NCBI GenBank assembly: GCA_947623965.1
Contig: CANQIF010000001.1
Coordinates: forward strand, 62,001 to 126,000
Source of the DNA: an uncultured Alistipes sp.
Lineage (GTDB): Bacteria; Bacteroidota; Bacteroidia; Bacteroidales; Rikenellaceae
DNA: 64,000 nucleotides
Direction of reading: 5' to 3'
In this document: positions 1-8,545 of the stretch, in pieces
Numbering within the stretch: position 1 is the stretch's first letter
How the letters are laid out: each line of letters begins with the position of its first letter
Program-made: the position numbers and the translations under genes
The notes under the pieces: generated by a model
The model's input: only the letters and a program-made list of their open reading frames with translations
Databases searched by the model: none
Told to the model about the DNA's origin: nothing

Positions 1-6
1 TTTCAT
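1..6 (-). CDS. Left-edge partial CDS, first two codons only
   Basis: Read leftward, an ATG AAA sits at positions 6-1, about 20 bp downstream of the predicted start of transcription from the minus-strand -7 box at 42-35. Nothing of the protein itself is visible. I call it only because a promoter cassette of the kind found upstream of menA and the alcohol dehydrogenase points at it. Confidence 0.3.
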
Positions 7-34
7 CGTCGGATGTGTTTGAAAATCTTTGGGA

Positions 35-150
35 CAAAGATACGAAAAGTCGAGTGCAGAAACAAGCGGCAGCTTGATTCTGCCGAGACGGAGTATCTAA
101 GGCGCAGCCAAAGATACGAATAAAACGACACGAATAAGCTGAGGGGAATA
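35..150 (-). promoter_or_regulatory. Double-promoter cassette, copy A
   Basis: On the minus strand there are two TATCTTTG boxes, at 116-109 and 42-35. They are separated by an imperfect hairpin (a GTATCTTTGGC-like arm against a GATAC-like arm) and a CTCGGCAGAAT spacer. The upstream box has a 10-15 bp insertion that breaks the -33 spacing. The downstream box has CTTG 20 bp upstream. The order box-hairpin-box matches copies B and C at 28075-28181 and 28751-28857. It would drive the gene that starts at position 6. Confidence 0.55.
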
Positions 151-174
151 CTTAAAAAATGAAAAATGCAGAAT

Positions 175-900
175 CGGGCCGCGGCTTGCGAAGGGCGCGC
201 ACGAGCGGACGCCACGGCAGACGCGAACTGCGGGCCTTCGCGGGGCGAATTTGCGGCTTTGTTGAAGCCGCAAATTCAGAATTCAAGATTCAAAATTAGA
301 TAGGGATGTCGAGCTCGCTTGGGGGTGTATTTTGATTCGGGTCGCAGCCTGCGGAGCGCTCGCACGACGCGGACCTGTGGGACGCGAGTTGCGGGCCTCC
401 GCCGCCCCCAGGCTGCGGCCCGCCGATCCCTCCGGGATCGATTTCGCATAGTAGAGGGCACACAGCTGCCAGTTCGGGTCGAAATGTTTGCCAATAAAAT
501 CGGTCCGTCAGGACCGTGCGGGCCGCAGCTCCTCGACGTCGCTGGCGTGCCCCGCAGGCTGCTGCCCGAAAACGAATTAGCATTGGGTGCAGCGATTCAT
601 TTTTAATTCTTCATTTTTAATTGCGCCCGAATGGGCGCAGCAGCCCGCAGCCGCCCCCGGGCGGAGGGCTGCTCCTCTACGTCGCAGGCCCGTCCGCTCG
701 GCTGCGGGCTTTTTGCAAGGAAGCATTCGCGTAGCGATTGGCGGGCCGCAGACAGCAGTCCGATTCCGTAATTTTGAATCTTGGATTTTGAATTTCGGCC
801 TTGAAAAGACCGAGCGGGCCGCAGCCTCCCGGCAGCGAAGGCCCGCAACTCGCATCCAGCAGGTTCGCTCGTGCGCGCCTTCGCAGGCTGCAACCCGAGG
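175..900. repeat. Mosaic palindromic repeat cluster R1
   Basis: This stretch contains no believable gene. It is built from the repeat modules found in eleven other places. There is a TT/AA-type unit near 185-260 (GCGAAG arm with GGGCCTTCGCGGGG hairpin). A CC/GG-type unit lies near 345-420 (GCAGCCTGCGGAG arm with GGGCCTCCGCC hairpin). A GCAGCCCGCAGCCGCC hairpin unit lies near 635-670. Caps include GATCCCTCCGGGATC (near 436) and CGGTCCGTCAGGACCG (near 502). AT linkers with 7- or 14-bp periodicity lie near 270-300, 595-625 and 765-800. The small ORFs in it are translations of the repeat. Confidence 0.85.
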
Positions 901-1017
901 ATAAAAAATACATCTTTCCCATCCATTCCTCCGCGCGAACCGATTGGCCGCTCTATCTACACGACAATTCCCATAAAATACGCCCGCTCCGCCGCACCCG
1001 TTTCACCAAAAAAACAT

Positions 1018-1025
1018 TATCTTTG
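1018..1025 (+). promoter_or_regulatory. -7 box TATCTTTG of the structured RNA
   Basis: TATCTTTG fits the Bacteroidota -7 consensus TAnnTTTG. Transcription would begin at about 1031-1032, exactly where a GGATCG...CGATCC hairpin and then the long rod structure begin. No clear TTTG lies 19-21 bp upstream. Confidence 0.6.
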
Positions 1026-1030
1026 CAAAT

Positions 1031-1245
1031 GGATCGTACTCATAAAGCCGATCCGACATATCGAAAGAGGCGTTATGCTTATCTTGTAAGTTGAAAACCT
1101 GAGAAACTTTCAAACGTGTACAAGGATAACATAGCGGTTCTCGCGCTTCGGCGTGGGCTGCTATCACTACATCCGTACACACGGTTTTCTCAGGACCATC
1201 AACTTAGGGTGCAGTATAACGGTTCCACGCCTCTTGTTTCATTCT
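1031..1245 (+). ncRNA. Long rod-shaped structured RNA candidate (6S-like)
   Basis: Folded by eye, 1064-1241 closes into one nearly continuous rod. From the base upward the pairs are GAGGCGT/ACGCCTC, GTTAT/ATAAC, AAGTTGA/TCAACTT, CCTGAGAAA/TTTCTCAGG, CGTGTAC/GTACAC(A)CG, GGAT/ATCC and ATAGC/GCTAT. A CGCGC-TTCG-GCGTG tetraloop stem forms the tip. It is preceded by a small GGATCG/CGATCC hairpin at the inferred transcript start. A single rod of about 180 nt with an internal bulge fits the Bacteroidales-type 6S RNA, but I cannot confirm the family. tmRNA, RNase P and SRP hallmarks are absent. It could instead be the leader of the lipoprotein gene that follows, since I see no terminator after it. 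Confidence 0.5.
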
Positions 1246-1285
1246 CTCCTTGCAGGAACCGGAAGGAGCCCTAAAACAAACAACC

Positions 1286-1759
1286 ATGAAAAAAGGTTCA
1301 ATTTCTTGCACCTTTTCCCGCCTCGGCATAGTCCGAGCAAGCTCGGCTCTGCCCTCGGCTTATCGAAAACGGTTGCTTATGCTCGTCTGTCTGCTGTCGA
1401 TCTTCTGCATTCAGGCGGCCTGCAATCCGGATGACGAGACCCCCGAAGCGGTCCGATCGGAAGAGACGGCCGTCTACCGGCTGTTCCCGACCCAAAACAT
1501 CTGGACATTCATCAAACTGGACACCCGCAACGGAAAAATGTGGCAGGTCCAGTTCGATGTAAACGGGGAGAACCGATTCGAAGTCTACTTGAATCTGATG
1601 CCGCTCGCGCTGAAAAGCGACGAGGTGAACGGCCGCTTCGAACTGTACCCCACCCAAAACATCTACAACTTCATCCTGCTCGACCGCATCGACGGGCGCA
1701 CCTGGCAAGTCCAGTGGTCCACGAAAGACGAAAACCGGGGCCTCATCCCCATCCAATAA
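1286..1759 (+). CDS. Small exported lipoprotein with two TQN...WQVQ repeats
   Basis: The family is unrecognised. From the ATG at 1286 the product is 157 residues. The internal ATG at 1379 gives MLVCLLSIFCIQAAC, a compact lipoprotein signal with lipobox IQAAC, and is the more natural start. Residues encoded by about 1302-1370 come from a repeat that also occurs at 38346-38408, so the longer N-terminus may not be native. The mature part holds two similar units of about 40 residues, each with (F/Y)PTQNI, a hydrophobic LLD/KLD stretch, a Gly-Arg/Lys and WQVQ. This suggests an internally duplicated beta-strand domain. It lies 21 bp upstream of another exported protein. The function is unknown and the location is probably a membrane-anchored periplasmic or surface site. 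Confidence 0.7.
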   Translation: MKKGSISCTFSRLGIVRASSALPSAYRKRLLMLVCLLSIFCIQAACNPDDETPEAVRSEETAVYRLFPTQNIWTFIKLDTRNGKMWQVQFDVNGENRFEVYLNLMPLALKSDEVNGRFELYPTQNIYNFILLDRIDGRTWQVQWSTKDENRGLIPIQ

Positions 1760-1780
1760 CCCCATAAAAAACAGACTGAC

Positions 1781-2401
1781 ATGAAACGACTGTTTCTTTC
1801 GCTGCTCACGGCCGGCATCCTGCTGTCAGCTCAGGCACAGACACAAACACAACCGCAGGAACAAGCTCCGGAGCAACCGGCCTCCGCACACCTGACTTTC
1901 AAGGGAGTGCCGATCGACGGGACCCTCAACGAATATGTGGCGAAGATGAAATCGGCCGGATTCTCCTATCTCGGGACGCAGGACGGCACCGCGGTCCTGC
2001 AAGGCGACTTCGCCGGATTCAAAGGGTGTTTGATCGGCGTTTCGACCCTCAAGGCCCACAACGTCGTGCATACAATCGGCGTTATCTTCCCGGCCTGCGA
2101 CGACTGGTCCTCGCTCGCACAAGGCTATGAATTGCTGAAATCGATGCTGACCCGAAAGTACGGCGAGCCCTCCGCCTGCGTCGAGGAATTCCAGGGATAT
2201 ACGCAGCCGAGAAGCGACAACGACAAGCTGCATGCCTTGCAAATGGACCGCTGCACCTATTGTACGGTTTTCGAGATCCTGAAAGGCGATATTCAGCTGT
2301 CGCTCGACCACCGGGACGTCACGACTTGCTTCGTCAAGCTGCAATACTGGGATCGGATCAACACCGAAGCGGTGCAGGAGCAGGCGATGGAGGATCTGTA
2401 A
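1781..2401 (+). CDS. Secreted protein of unknown function, 206 residues
   Basis: The N-terminus is a typical Sec signal (MKRLFLSLLTAGILLSAQAQ) followed by a short Gln/Thr/Pro-rich stretch. The mature part starts with LTFKGVPIDGTL and is a compact mixed domain with several cysteines, including a CTYC pair. It includes a helix with a KYGEP turn that is often seen in small Bacteroidota periplasmic proteins. I cannot name a family. It follows the lipoprotein at 1286 after 21 bp and is probably cotranscribed with it. The start is the first ATG that gives an intact signal peptide. Confidence 0.75.
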   Translation: MKRLFLSLLTAGILLSAQAQTQTQPQEQAPEQPASAHLTFKGVPIDGTLNEYVAKMKSAGFSYLGTQDGTAVLQGDFAGFKGCLIGVSTLKAHNVVHTIGVIFPACDDWSSLAQGYELLKSMLTRKYGEPSACVEEFQGYTQPRSDNDKLHALQMDRCTYCTVFEILKGDIQLSLDHRDVTTCFVKLQYWDRINTEAVQEQAMEDL

Positions 2402-2443
2402 CCGGCCGGAAACAGCCGGCATCTCGTGCTGCCATCTTACCGA

Positions 2444-2481
2444 TAAACAAAAATGAGCGCCCCGACCGAATCGGGGCGCTC
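2444..2481 (-). terminator. Intrinsic terminator of the transketolase gene
   Basis: An 11-bp perfect stem (GAGCGCCCCGA / TCGGGGCGCTC, 2455-2481, 5-nt loop) is followed on the minus strand by ATTTTTGTTT. The hairpin may also stop the convergent gene ending at 2401, but the U-tract lies only on the minus side. Confidence 0.85.
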
Positions 2482-2505
2482 GCGTATTATGGAAAGCCGG
2501 CAGGA

Positions 2506-4536
2506 CTACTTGCCGAGCAGCTTCTTCACCTCGGCGGCGACGGTCGCGCCGTTGTAGCCGAACTTCTCGTCGAGCACCTTGTAGGGAGCCGAGAGGCCGA
2601 AGTGATCCAAACCGTGGATCATGCCGTTCTCGCCCACCAGCCCCAGCAGGTTCACCGGCAGGCCCGACGTGAGGCCGTAGCGCGGAATGCCGGCCGGCAG
2701 GACGCTCTCCTGGTACGAGCGCGGCTGATCGCGGAAGAGCCCCTCGCTCGGCACGTTCACCACGCGCACGGCGATTCCCTCCCCGGCCAGCTTCTCGGCG
2801 CCCTCGACGAGCGTCGCCACCTCCGAGCCCGTCGCCACGAGCACGGCGGCCGGCTTGGCGCTGTCCATCACCACGTAGCCGCCCTTCGCCACCTGCGCAG
2901 CCTCTTCGCGGCGCTGGTGACCCAGCGTGGGCAGCGTCTTGATGTTCTGGCGCGAGAGAACCAGCGCCACGGGGCGCTCCTCCTCCAGAGCCAGTTTCCA
3001 GGCCATCACCGTCTCTTCGCCGTCGGCGGGGCGCAGCACAACCATCGAACGCTCGCCGTGGTGGTTCCTGAGGTGCTCCATGAGGCGAATCTGCGCCTCG
3101 TGCTCGACGGGCTGGTGCGTCGGGCCATCCTCACCCACGCGGAACGAATCGTGCGTCCAGATGAAGATCACATGCAGACGCATGAGGGCCGACAGACGCA
3201 CGGCCGGCTTCATGTAGTCCGAGAAGACGAAGAAGGTGCCGCAGGCCGGGATCACGCCGCCGTGCAGCGCCATGCCGTTCATCACGCAGGCCATCGTCAG
3301 CTCCGAGACGCCCGCCTGGAAGAACTTGCCCGAGAAGTCGCCCTTGCGGAAGGCGGTGGTCTTCTTCAGGTAGCCGTCCGTCTTGTCCGAGTTCGAGAGG
3401 TCGGCCGAAGCCACCACCAGATTCTCGATCTTGTCAGCCAGCACGCCGAGCACCGTCGCCGAGGCGGCGCGCGTCGCCACGTCGGGCTTCATCTCGATCG
3501 ACTTGTAGTCGATCTCCGGCAGCTCGTTCTTCAGGAAGCGGTCCAGCTTGCAGGCCAGCGCCTTGTTCTCCGAGCGCCAGCTCTTCTCCGTGGCGGCCAG
3601 CTGTTCGCTCCACTTCGCCAGCTCCTCCCTGCGGGCTGCAAAGACAGCCTCGCTCTCGGGGAAGGCGCGGAAGGGATGCTCGGGATCGGCCCCGAGGTTA
3701 CGGATCGTCGCGGCGAAGTCGGCACCGGCGGCCGAGAGGGGCTGCCCGTGTGTCGAGACCTTGTTCTCGAAGCTCGAACCGTCGGCGGCCAGCGCCCCCT
3801 TGCCCATCGTCGTGCGGCCGATGATGAGGGTCGGGCGACTCGACTCGTTCCGCGCAGCCTTCAGGGCAGCGCGCAGCGCCTCGATATCGTGGCCGTTCAC
3901 CGTCAGCACGTTCCAGTTCCACGCCCGGTATTTGGCGGCGACATCCTCCGAATCGACCTCCTCGACCTTCGTCGAGAGCTGGATGTTGTTCGAATCGTAG
4001 TACATGATGAGGTTCGAGAGGCCGAGATGACCGGCGATGCGGCCCACGCCCTGCGAAATCTCCTCCTCGACGGCACCGTCCGAAATGTAGGCGTAGGTCT
4101 TGTGCGCCATCCACTCGCCGAAGCGGGCGACCATGAAGCGCTCGGCGATCGCGGCGCCGAGGGCGATGGCATGGCCCTGCCCCAGCGGACCCGACGAGTT
4201 CTCCACGCCGCGCATCACGTCCACCTCGGGGTGGCCGGGCGTCACGCTGCCCCACTGGCGGAGGTTGGCCAGATCCTCCATCGTGTAGTTGCCGGCCAGC
4301 GCCAGCGTCGCATAGAGCATCGGCGACATGTGACCGGGATCGAGGAAGAAGCGGTCGCGGTAGGGATGATCCATGCGCGCCGGGTCGTAGTTCAGAAATT
4401 CGGTGAAGAGCACCGCCATGAAATCGGCGCCGCCCATCGAGCCGCCCGGATGGCCCGATTTCGCCTTTTCGACCATTGCAGCCGCCAAAACTCGGATGTT
4501 GTCGGCGACGCGTTTCAATTCGGATGTAGTAGCCAT
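2506..4536 (-). CDS. tkt: Transketolase
   Basis: This thiamine-diphosphate enzyme moves two-carbon ketol units between sugar phosphates in the non-oxidative pentose phosphate pathway. Its 676 residues match the usual full length. The N-terminal domain has SGHPGGSMGGAD and the diphosphate-binding stretch ISDGAVEEEI...YYDSNNIQ. The middle Pyr domain carries GEDGPTHQPVEH with the catalytic-region His. The C-terminal domain ends in HFGLSAPYKVLDEKFG. It is a cytosolic single gene, transcribed leftward after a 260-bp GC-rich gap from clpX. It ends at a strong terminator. Nothing appears truncated. Confidence 0.97.
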   Translation of the reverse strand: MATTSELKRVADNIRVLAAAMVEKAKSGHPGGSMGGADFMAVLFTEFLNYDPARMDHPYRDRFFLDPGHMSPMLYATLALAGNYTMEDLANLRQWGSVTPGHPEVDVMRGVENSSGPLGQGHAIALGAAIAERFMVARFGEWMAHKTYAYISDGAVEEEISQGVGRIAGHLGLSNLIMYYDSNNIQLSTKVEEVDSEDVAAKYRAWNWNVLTVNGHDIEALRAALKAARNESSRPTLIIGRTTMGKGALAADGSSFENKVSTHGQPLSAAGADFAATIRNLGADPEHPFRAFPESEAVFAARREELAKWSEQLAATEKSWRSENKALACKLDRFLKNELPEIDYKSIEMKPDVATRAASATVLGVLADKIENLVVASADLSNSDKTDGYLKKTTAFRKGDFSGKFFQAGVSELTMACVMNGMALHGGVIPACGTFFVFSDYMKPAVRLSALMRLHVIFIWTHDSFRVGEDGPTHQPVEHEAQIRLMEHLRNHHGERSMVVLRPADGEETVMAWKLALEEERPVALVLSRQNIKTLPTLGHQRREEAAQVAKGGYVVMDSAKPAAVLVATGSEVATLVEGAEKLAGEGIAVRVVNVPSEGLFRDQPRSYQESVLPAGIPRYGLTSGLPVNLLGLVGENGMIHGLDHFGLSAPYKVLDEKFGYNGATVAAEVKKLLGK

Positions 4537-4611
4537 ATAAAATATTGTTTGTTGGTTATTCCCTTTTCTTTTCCGCTTCGGCAGCGCAGCGGCGGCCGTC
4601 TCCGGCCCTCC

Positions 4612-4765
4612 GTTCTTCCGGCCGTCCGGCCTTGCGGTCTTGCCACCCGGCCCCGCAGTCCTGCCGGCAGGCCTCGCGGTCTTGCCACCCGGCCCCGCAG
4701 TTTTGCCGGCAGACCCCGCGGTCTTGCCGTCCGCCCCCCCTGCCGTTCCGCCGGCCGGCGCGGCA
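4612..4765. repeat. 21-bp tandem repeat between clpX and tkt
   Basis: About six to seven consecutive 21-bp units vary around GCCCCGCAGTCCTGCCGGCAG. Alternate units are closer to each other, which gives a 42-bp higher-order period (compare 4628-4669 with 4670-4711). Read on the minus strand it would encode a 14-residue Arg/Gly/Pro repeat, but no plausible gene covers it. It fills the tkt upstream region. Confidence 0.8.
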
Positions 4766-4796
4766 TTCCTTCCCCGAAGCCCCCCGGGCCCAAGGA

Positions 4797-6065
4797 TCAG
4801 CCCACCTGCTTGAGGTGCATGACGTTCGAACGCCCGAAGCGTTCAGCGGCATAGTCGCGCGTGACGGTGAAGCGGTGCTCGTCGCTCGACGGGAGGTTGA
4901 ACATCGCATCGGTCATGATCGCCTCGGCGATCGAACGCAGGCCGCGCGCCCCGAGCTTGAACTCGATCGCCTTGTCGACGATGTAGTCCAGCGCCTCGGG
5001 TTCGAAGCGGAGCTCGACCCCGTCCATGGCGAAAAGGCATTCGTACTGCTTGACGATGGCATTCTTCGGCTCGGTGAGGATCGAGCGCAACGCCTCGCGC
5101 GAGAGAGGCTGCATGTAGGTCAGCACCGGCAGACGCCCCACCAGCTCGGGGATCAGGCCGAACGAGCGCAAGTCCTGCGGCAGCACGTATTGCATGAGGT
5201 TGTTGCGGTCGACCTGCTCGGTGCGGATGCGGCCGAAGCCGAGCGCCCGGGTGTTGAGCCGCTGGGCGATCTTCTTCTCGATGCCGTCGAAGGCGCCGCC
5301 GCAGATGAAGAGGATGTTGCGCGTATCGACCTGGATGAACTTCTGGTCGGGGTGCTTGCGCCCGCCCTGGGGCGGAACGTTCACCACCGTTCCCTCGAGA
5401 ATCTTGAGCAGCGCCTGCTGCACCCCCTCGCCCGAGACGTCGCGCGTGATCGAGGGGTTGTCGCTCTTGCGGGCGATCTTGTCGATCTCGTCGATGAAGA
5501 CGATGCCCCGCTCGGCCTGCGGCACGTTGTAGTCGGCCACCTGCAGCAGCCGCGAGAGGATGCTCTCGACATCCTCGCCCACGTAGCCCGCCTCGGTGAG
5601 AGTCGTGGCATCGACGATCGTGAAGGGGACCTTCAGCAGCTTGGCGATCGTGCGGGCGATGAGCGTCTTGCCCGTACCGGTCGGACCGACCAGCACGATG
5701 TTCGACTTGTCGATCTCGACCTCGTCGGCGCCGGCGGGGGCCAGCAGCCGCTTGTAGTGGTTGTAGACAGCGACGGACATGGCCCGCTTGGCCTCGTCCT
5801 GCCCGATCACCCACTGGTCGAGGAAAGCCTTGATCTGCACCGGTTTGAGCAGGTCTTCGCGGCGCAGGGGCGCCGCATCCTTCCGCTTCGGGCCCGCCAC
5901 CTCGTTCTCGACGAGGATGCGGTAGCCGTTCTCGATGCACTTGTTGCAAATATTGGCGCCGTCGAGCCCCTGGAAGAGGATTTCGACATCGGAGCGTCGG
6001 GCGCCGCAGAACGAGCAGCAGTCGCTGCCGTCCGCGTTTCGGTTGTTGTTCTTTTTCTGCGTCAT
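4797..6065 (-). CDS. clpX: ATP-dependent Clp protease ATP-binding subunit ClpX
   Basis: ClpX is the AAA+ unfoldase that feeds proteins to ClpP. At 422 residues from the ATG at 6065 it has family length. It carries the N-terminal zinc domain (CSFC...CNKC), Walker A GPTGTGKT, the pore loop GYVG, Walker B FIDEID and an LGFGR loop at the ClpP-docking position. The reading frame runs upstream to 6134, but starting there would add 23 residues before MTQKK that do not look like a ClpX N-terminus. It lies 179 bp downstream of clpP in the same orientation. A GCGTCCCC/GGGGACGC hairpin (6080-6098) sits just before the start codon in the leader and might affect translation or mRNA processing. Confidence 0.95.
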   Translation of the reverse strand: MTQKKNNNRNADGSDCCSFCGARRSDVEILFQGLDGANICNKCIENGYRILVENEVAGPKRKDAAPLRREDLLKPVQIKAFLDQWVIGQDEAKRAMSVAVYNHYKRLLAPAGADEVEIDKSNIVLVGPTGTGKTLIARTIAKLLKVPFTIVDATTLTEAGYVGEDVESILSRLLQVADYNVPQAERGIVFIDEIDKIARKSDNPSITRDVSGEGVQQALLKILEGTVVNVPPQGGRKHPDQKFIQVDTRNILFICGGAFDGIEKKIAQRLNTRALGFGRIRTEQVDRNNLMQYVLPQDLRSFGLIPELVGRLPVLTYMQPLSREALRSILTEPKNAIVKQYECLFAMDGVELRFEPEALDYIVDKAIEFKLGARGLRSIAEAIMTDAMFNLPSSDEHRFTVTRDYAAERFGRSNVMHLKQVG

Positions 6066-6244
6066 CTTTTCCGTTCGCAGCGTCCCCGCCGGGGACGCAT
6101 CGGGATTTTTTATTTTTTCAACGTGCGGCAGCACCTCCGCCGCACCGGGGCCCGCCCTGCACTAAACGAGGCCCGAGCCCCACGAAACAGCCTGTTTCAC
6201 GAGCCGCCCTACCCTCACGAGCCGCCCCGCCGCACGGCCGGGGG

Positions 6245-6916
6245 CTATTTCTCGCGCCGGGAGAGGACCTCGTCGATGAGGCCGTAGCTGCAGGCCTCGG
6301 CGGCCGAGAGCCAGTAGTCGCGGTCGGCGTCGCGCTCGATCTTCTTCACGGGGACGCCCGAGTGCTTCGAGAGGATCTCGTAGAGCTCGCGTTTCGTCTT
6401 GAGGATCTCGCGGGCCGTGATCTCGATATCGGAGGCCTGGCCCTGGGCGCCGCCGAGCGGCTGGTGGATCATCACCCGCGAATGGGGCAGCGCCGAACGC
6501 TTGCCTGCGGCGCCGGCCGTGAGGAGCACGGCCCCCATCGAGGCGGCCAGCCCCGTGCAGATCGTCGCCACGTCGCAACCGACGAGCTGCATCGTATCGT
6601 AGATGCCCAGACCGGCCGAGACGGAGCCGCCCGGCGAGTTGATGTAGATCTGGATATCCTTCTCGGGATCGACCGACTCGAGGAAGAGCAGCTGCGCCTG
6701 GATGATGTTGGCCGCGTCGTCGTAGATCGGTGCGCCGAGGAAGATGATGCGATCCATCATGAGGCGTGAGAAGACATCCATCGTCGCGACGTTCAGCTGC
6801 CGCTCCTCGATGATCGTCGGCGAGACATAGGAGGCCGCGATCGACTGGAAGTCATGCAGTTTCAGCGAGCTGACGCCGCGCGTTCCACGGGCGTATTTTT
6901 CAAATTCCGAAGCCAT
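6245..6916 (-). CDS. clpP: ATP-dependent Clp protease proteolytic subunit ClpP
   Basis: This serine peptidase forms the tetradecameric chamber partnered by ClpX. From the ATG at 6916 it has 223 residues. The catalytic Ser lies in GLAASMGA (about residue 126), the His in MIHQPLGG (about 151) and the Asp in IERDADRD (about 196). The oxyanion region NSPGGSV is present. An upstream in-frame ATG at 6949 lies in the tig terminator hairpin and would add an unlikely 11 residues. A TATCTTTG box at 6976-6969 gives it its own promoter between tig and clpP. Confidence 0.95.
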   Translation of the reverse strand: MASEFEKYARGTRGVSSLKLHDFQSIAASYVSPTIIEERQLNVATMDVFSRLMMDRIIFLGAPIYDDAANIIQAQLLFLESVDPEKDIQIYINSPGGSVSAGLGIYDTMQLVGCDVATICTGLAASMGAVLLTAGAAGKRSALPHSRVMIHQPLGGAQGQASDIEITAREILKTKRELYEILSKHSGVPVKKIERDADRDYWLSAAEACSYGLIDEVLSRREK

Positions 6917-6931
6917 CTCTTTTCTGTTTTG

Positions 6932-6969
6932 AAAAAAAGGACTTTGCAAACATCACGCCTGCAAAGTCC
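6932..6969 (-). terminator. Terminator of tig that overlaps the clpP promoter
   Basis: A 10-bp inverted repeat GGACTTTGCA / TGCAAAGTCC (6939-6948 and 6960-6969) is followed on the minus strand by seven T. The clpP -7 box (6976-6969) abuts the first arm, so transcripts started there begin inside the hairpin and cannot form it completely. Confidence 0.75.
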
Positions 6970-6976
6970 AAAGATA
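6969..6976 (-). promoter_or_regulatory. -7 box TATCTTTG of clpP
   Basis: On the minus strand TATCTTTG reads at 6976-6969, with transcription expected from about 6962, 45 bp before the clpP ATG. Confidence 0.65.
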
Positions 6977-6996
6977 CGTTTTTTTTGCGAAAAATA

Positions 6997-8322
6997 CTAC
7001 AGCGTCTTGGCCAAATTCGCAAATTCTTCCGACGACACCGGCTTCTCCTCGACCTTGATCTTGGCCTTGACCGCCTCGACCACCTTCACCTCGAAGAGCT
7101 TCTCGTAGATCTTCTGCGACTGCTCCTTGTTGCCGAGGATCTGCTTGCCGTAGTTCTCGAGCATCTCGGCCGGAGCCGACGGCATGCCGTACTGCGCGAA
7201 CTGCGCGGCAGCCAGCGCCCGGGCCTCGGCCTCGGCCTCCTCGGGCGTCACGGTCAGCTTTTCGGAGGCGATGAAGTGCTTCTGGATATAGTTCCAGGTG
7301 AACATCTTGAGGAACTGGTCGAAATCCTTCCCGATATCCTCCATCGTGAACTTGCCCTCGTTGATCGTGTAGAGCCAGCGCTTGAGGAAGGCCTCGGGCA
7401 TCTTCAGCCCCGCCTTGGCGATCAGGTAGTCGCGCAGCTGGAGGGTGAAGAGATAGTCGCTCTCACGGCCCAGCTCGGCGGCGATCTGGCCGTCGATCAT
7501 CTTCTCGAACTCCTCGGCCGTCTTCACGTCGCCCGAGGGGAAGGCCATCTTGAAGAACTCCTCGTCGATCTCCGGCTCGGCGAACTTGCGGATCTTGGTG
7601 ATCTCGAGCTCGAAGAGGGGGTTGATCCCCTCCAGCTCGTTCTCCTTGACCTGCAGGATGGCGGCGCGCTGCGACGGGGTCTTGTAGATCTCGTTCACGT
7701 TCACCTGCATCTTGTCGCCCACCTTCTTGCCGAGGAAGGGTTTGCGCTCCTCCTCGGTCATCGAGATGAGGCCCACGTAGGCATCCTGCACCTGCATGTC
7801 GCCGTTGTCGAGCGTACCGGTGATCGCCTCGTCCGCCGAGACCTCCTCGACATCGACCAGCCGGCCGAAGCGGCGGAGGTAGTTCGAGCGGTAGTCGGCG
7901 CGCATCTTCTCGTCGACGGCGATGCGGTGGTAGGTCAGGCAGTCCTTCTCCGAGAGGTCGAGGTCGATTTTCGGCGCCTCGCCGATCTCGAACTTGAACT
8001 CGAACTCGGTGTTGTTGTCGAAGTCGAACGCCCCCTGCTCCTCCGACGGGATCACGTCGCCGAGGTAGTCGATTCCCTCCTTCCGGAGGTATTCGAAGAC
8101 GCCGTTCGAGGCGGTGCGGTAGGAGTGCTCGGCGACGAGCCCCTTGCCGTACATCTTCTTGATGATGCCCATCGGCACCATGCCCGGACGGAAGCCCGGG
8201 ATGTTGGCCTTGCGCCGGTAGTCGCGCAGCGCCTTCTCGACATCGGCCGCGTAGTCCGCCTCGCCGACCGTCACGCTCAGGAGCGAAACGCCCCCTTCGC
8301 GCTGTTCTCTCGTAATATTCAT
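6997..8322 (-). CDS. tig: Trigger factor
   Basis: Trigger factor is a ribosome-associated chaperone that receives nascent chains at the exit tunnel. From the ATG at 8322 it has 441 residues, a normal length for Bacteroidota. It starts MNITREQREGG and carries the ribosome-docking signature GFRPG in an N-terminal domain. A divergent central PPIase-like region and a long helical C-terminal domain follow. The open frame extends to 8526, but those 68 extra codons cross the promoter region and have no trigger-factor character. It lies upstream of clpP and clpX in the same direction, the classic tig-clpP-clpX order, separated from clpP by a terminator. Confidence 0.95.
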   Translation of the reverse strand: MNITREQREGGVSLLSVTVGEADYAADVEKALRDYRRKANIPGFRPGMVPMGIIKKMYGKGLVAEHSYRTASNGVFEYLRKEGIDYLGDVIPSEEQGAFDFDNNTEFEFKFEIGEAPKIDLDLSEKDCLTYHRIAVDEKMRADYRSNYLRRFGRLVDVEEVSADEAITGTLDNGDMQVQDAYVGLISMTEEERKPFLGKKVGDKMQVNVNEIYKTPSQRAAILQVKENELEGINPLFELEITKIRKFAEPEIDEEFFKMAFPSGDVKTAEEFEKMIDGQIAAELGRESDYLFTLQLRDYLIAKAGLKMPEAFLKRWLYTINEGKFTMEDIGKDFDQFLKMFTWNYIQKHFIASEKLTVTPEEAEAEARALAAAQFAQYGMPSAPAEMLENYGKQILGNKEQSQKIYEKLFEVKVVEAVKAKIKVEEKPVSSEEFANLAKTL

Positions 8323-8452
8323 GCTCTTATCGATTTTAGTTTCGTTTTCTGCTCCGGAAAGCCGCCGGGCGGCGTTTCCGCGCCTCCCCGAGACACCGGG
8401 CGGCCGCCTTTCGGGGAGCCTCCCCGCGGTCCTCTGCGGCCGATTCGGGGTG

Positions 8453-8460
8453 CAAAGGTA
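8453..8460 (-). promoter_or_regulatory. -7 box TACCTTTG of tig
   Basis: TACCTTTG on the minus strand matches TAnnTTTG. It gives a leader of about 125 nt to the ATG at 8322 and supports that start over the one at 8526. The -33 element is not clear. Confidence 0.55.
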
Positions 8461-8545
8461 CGAAAATAATCCGTTTAATTTCATACATATCTCCATTATT
8501 TTAGGAAAAACCGCCGAAAAGGGCATCTATTTCGCACCGTTTTCG

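Noticed and set aside
1031..1245. tmRNA, RNase P RNA or SRP RNA
   Set aside because: There is no tag ORF or tRNA-like ends, no GAGGAAAGUCC-type P RNA core, and no GGAAGCAGCC-type SRP tip.
8322..8526. N-terminal extension of trigger factor to 8526
   Set aside because: The extension crosses the tig promoter box and has no similarity in character to a trigger-factor N-terminus, which begins at MNITREQ.
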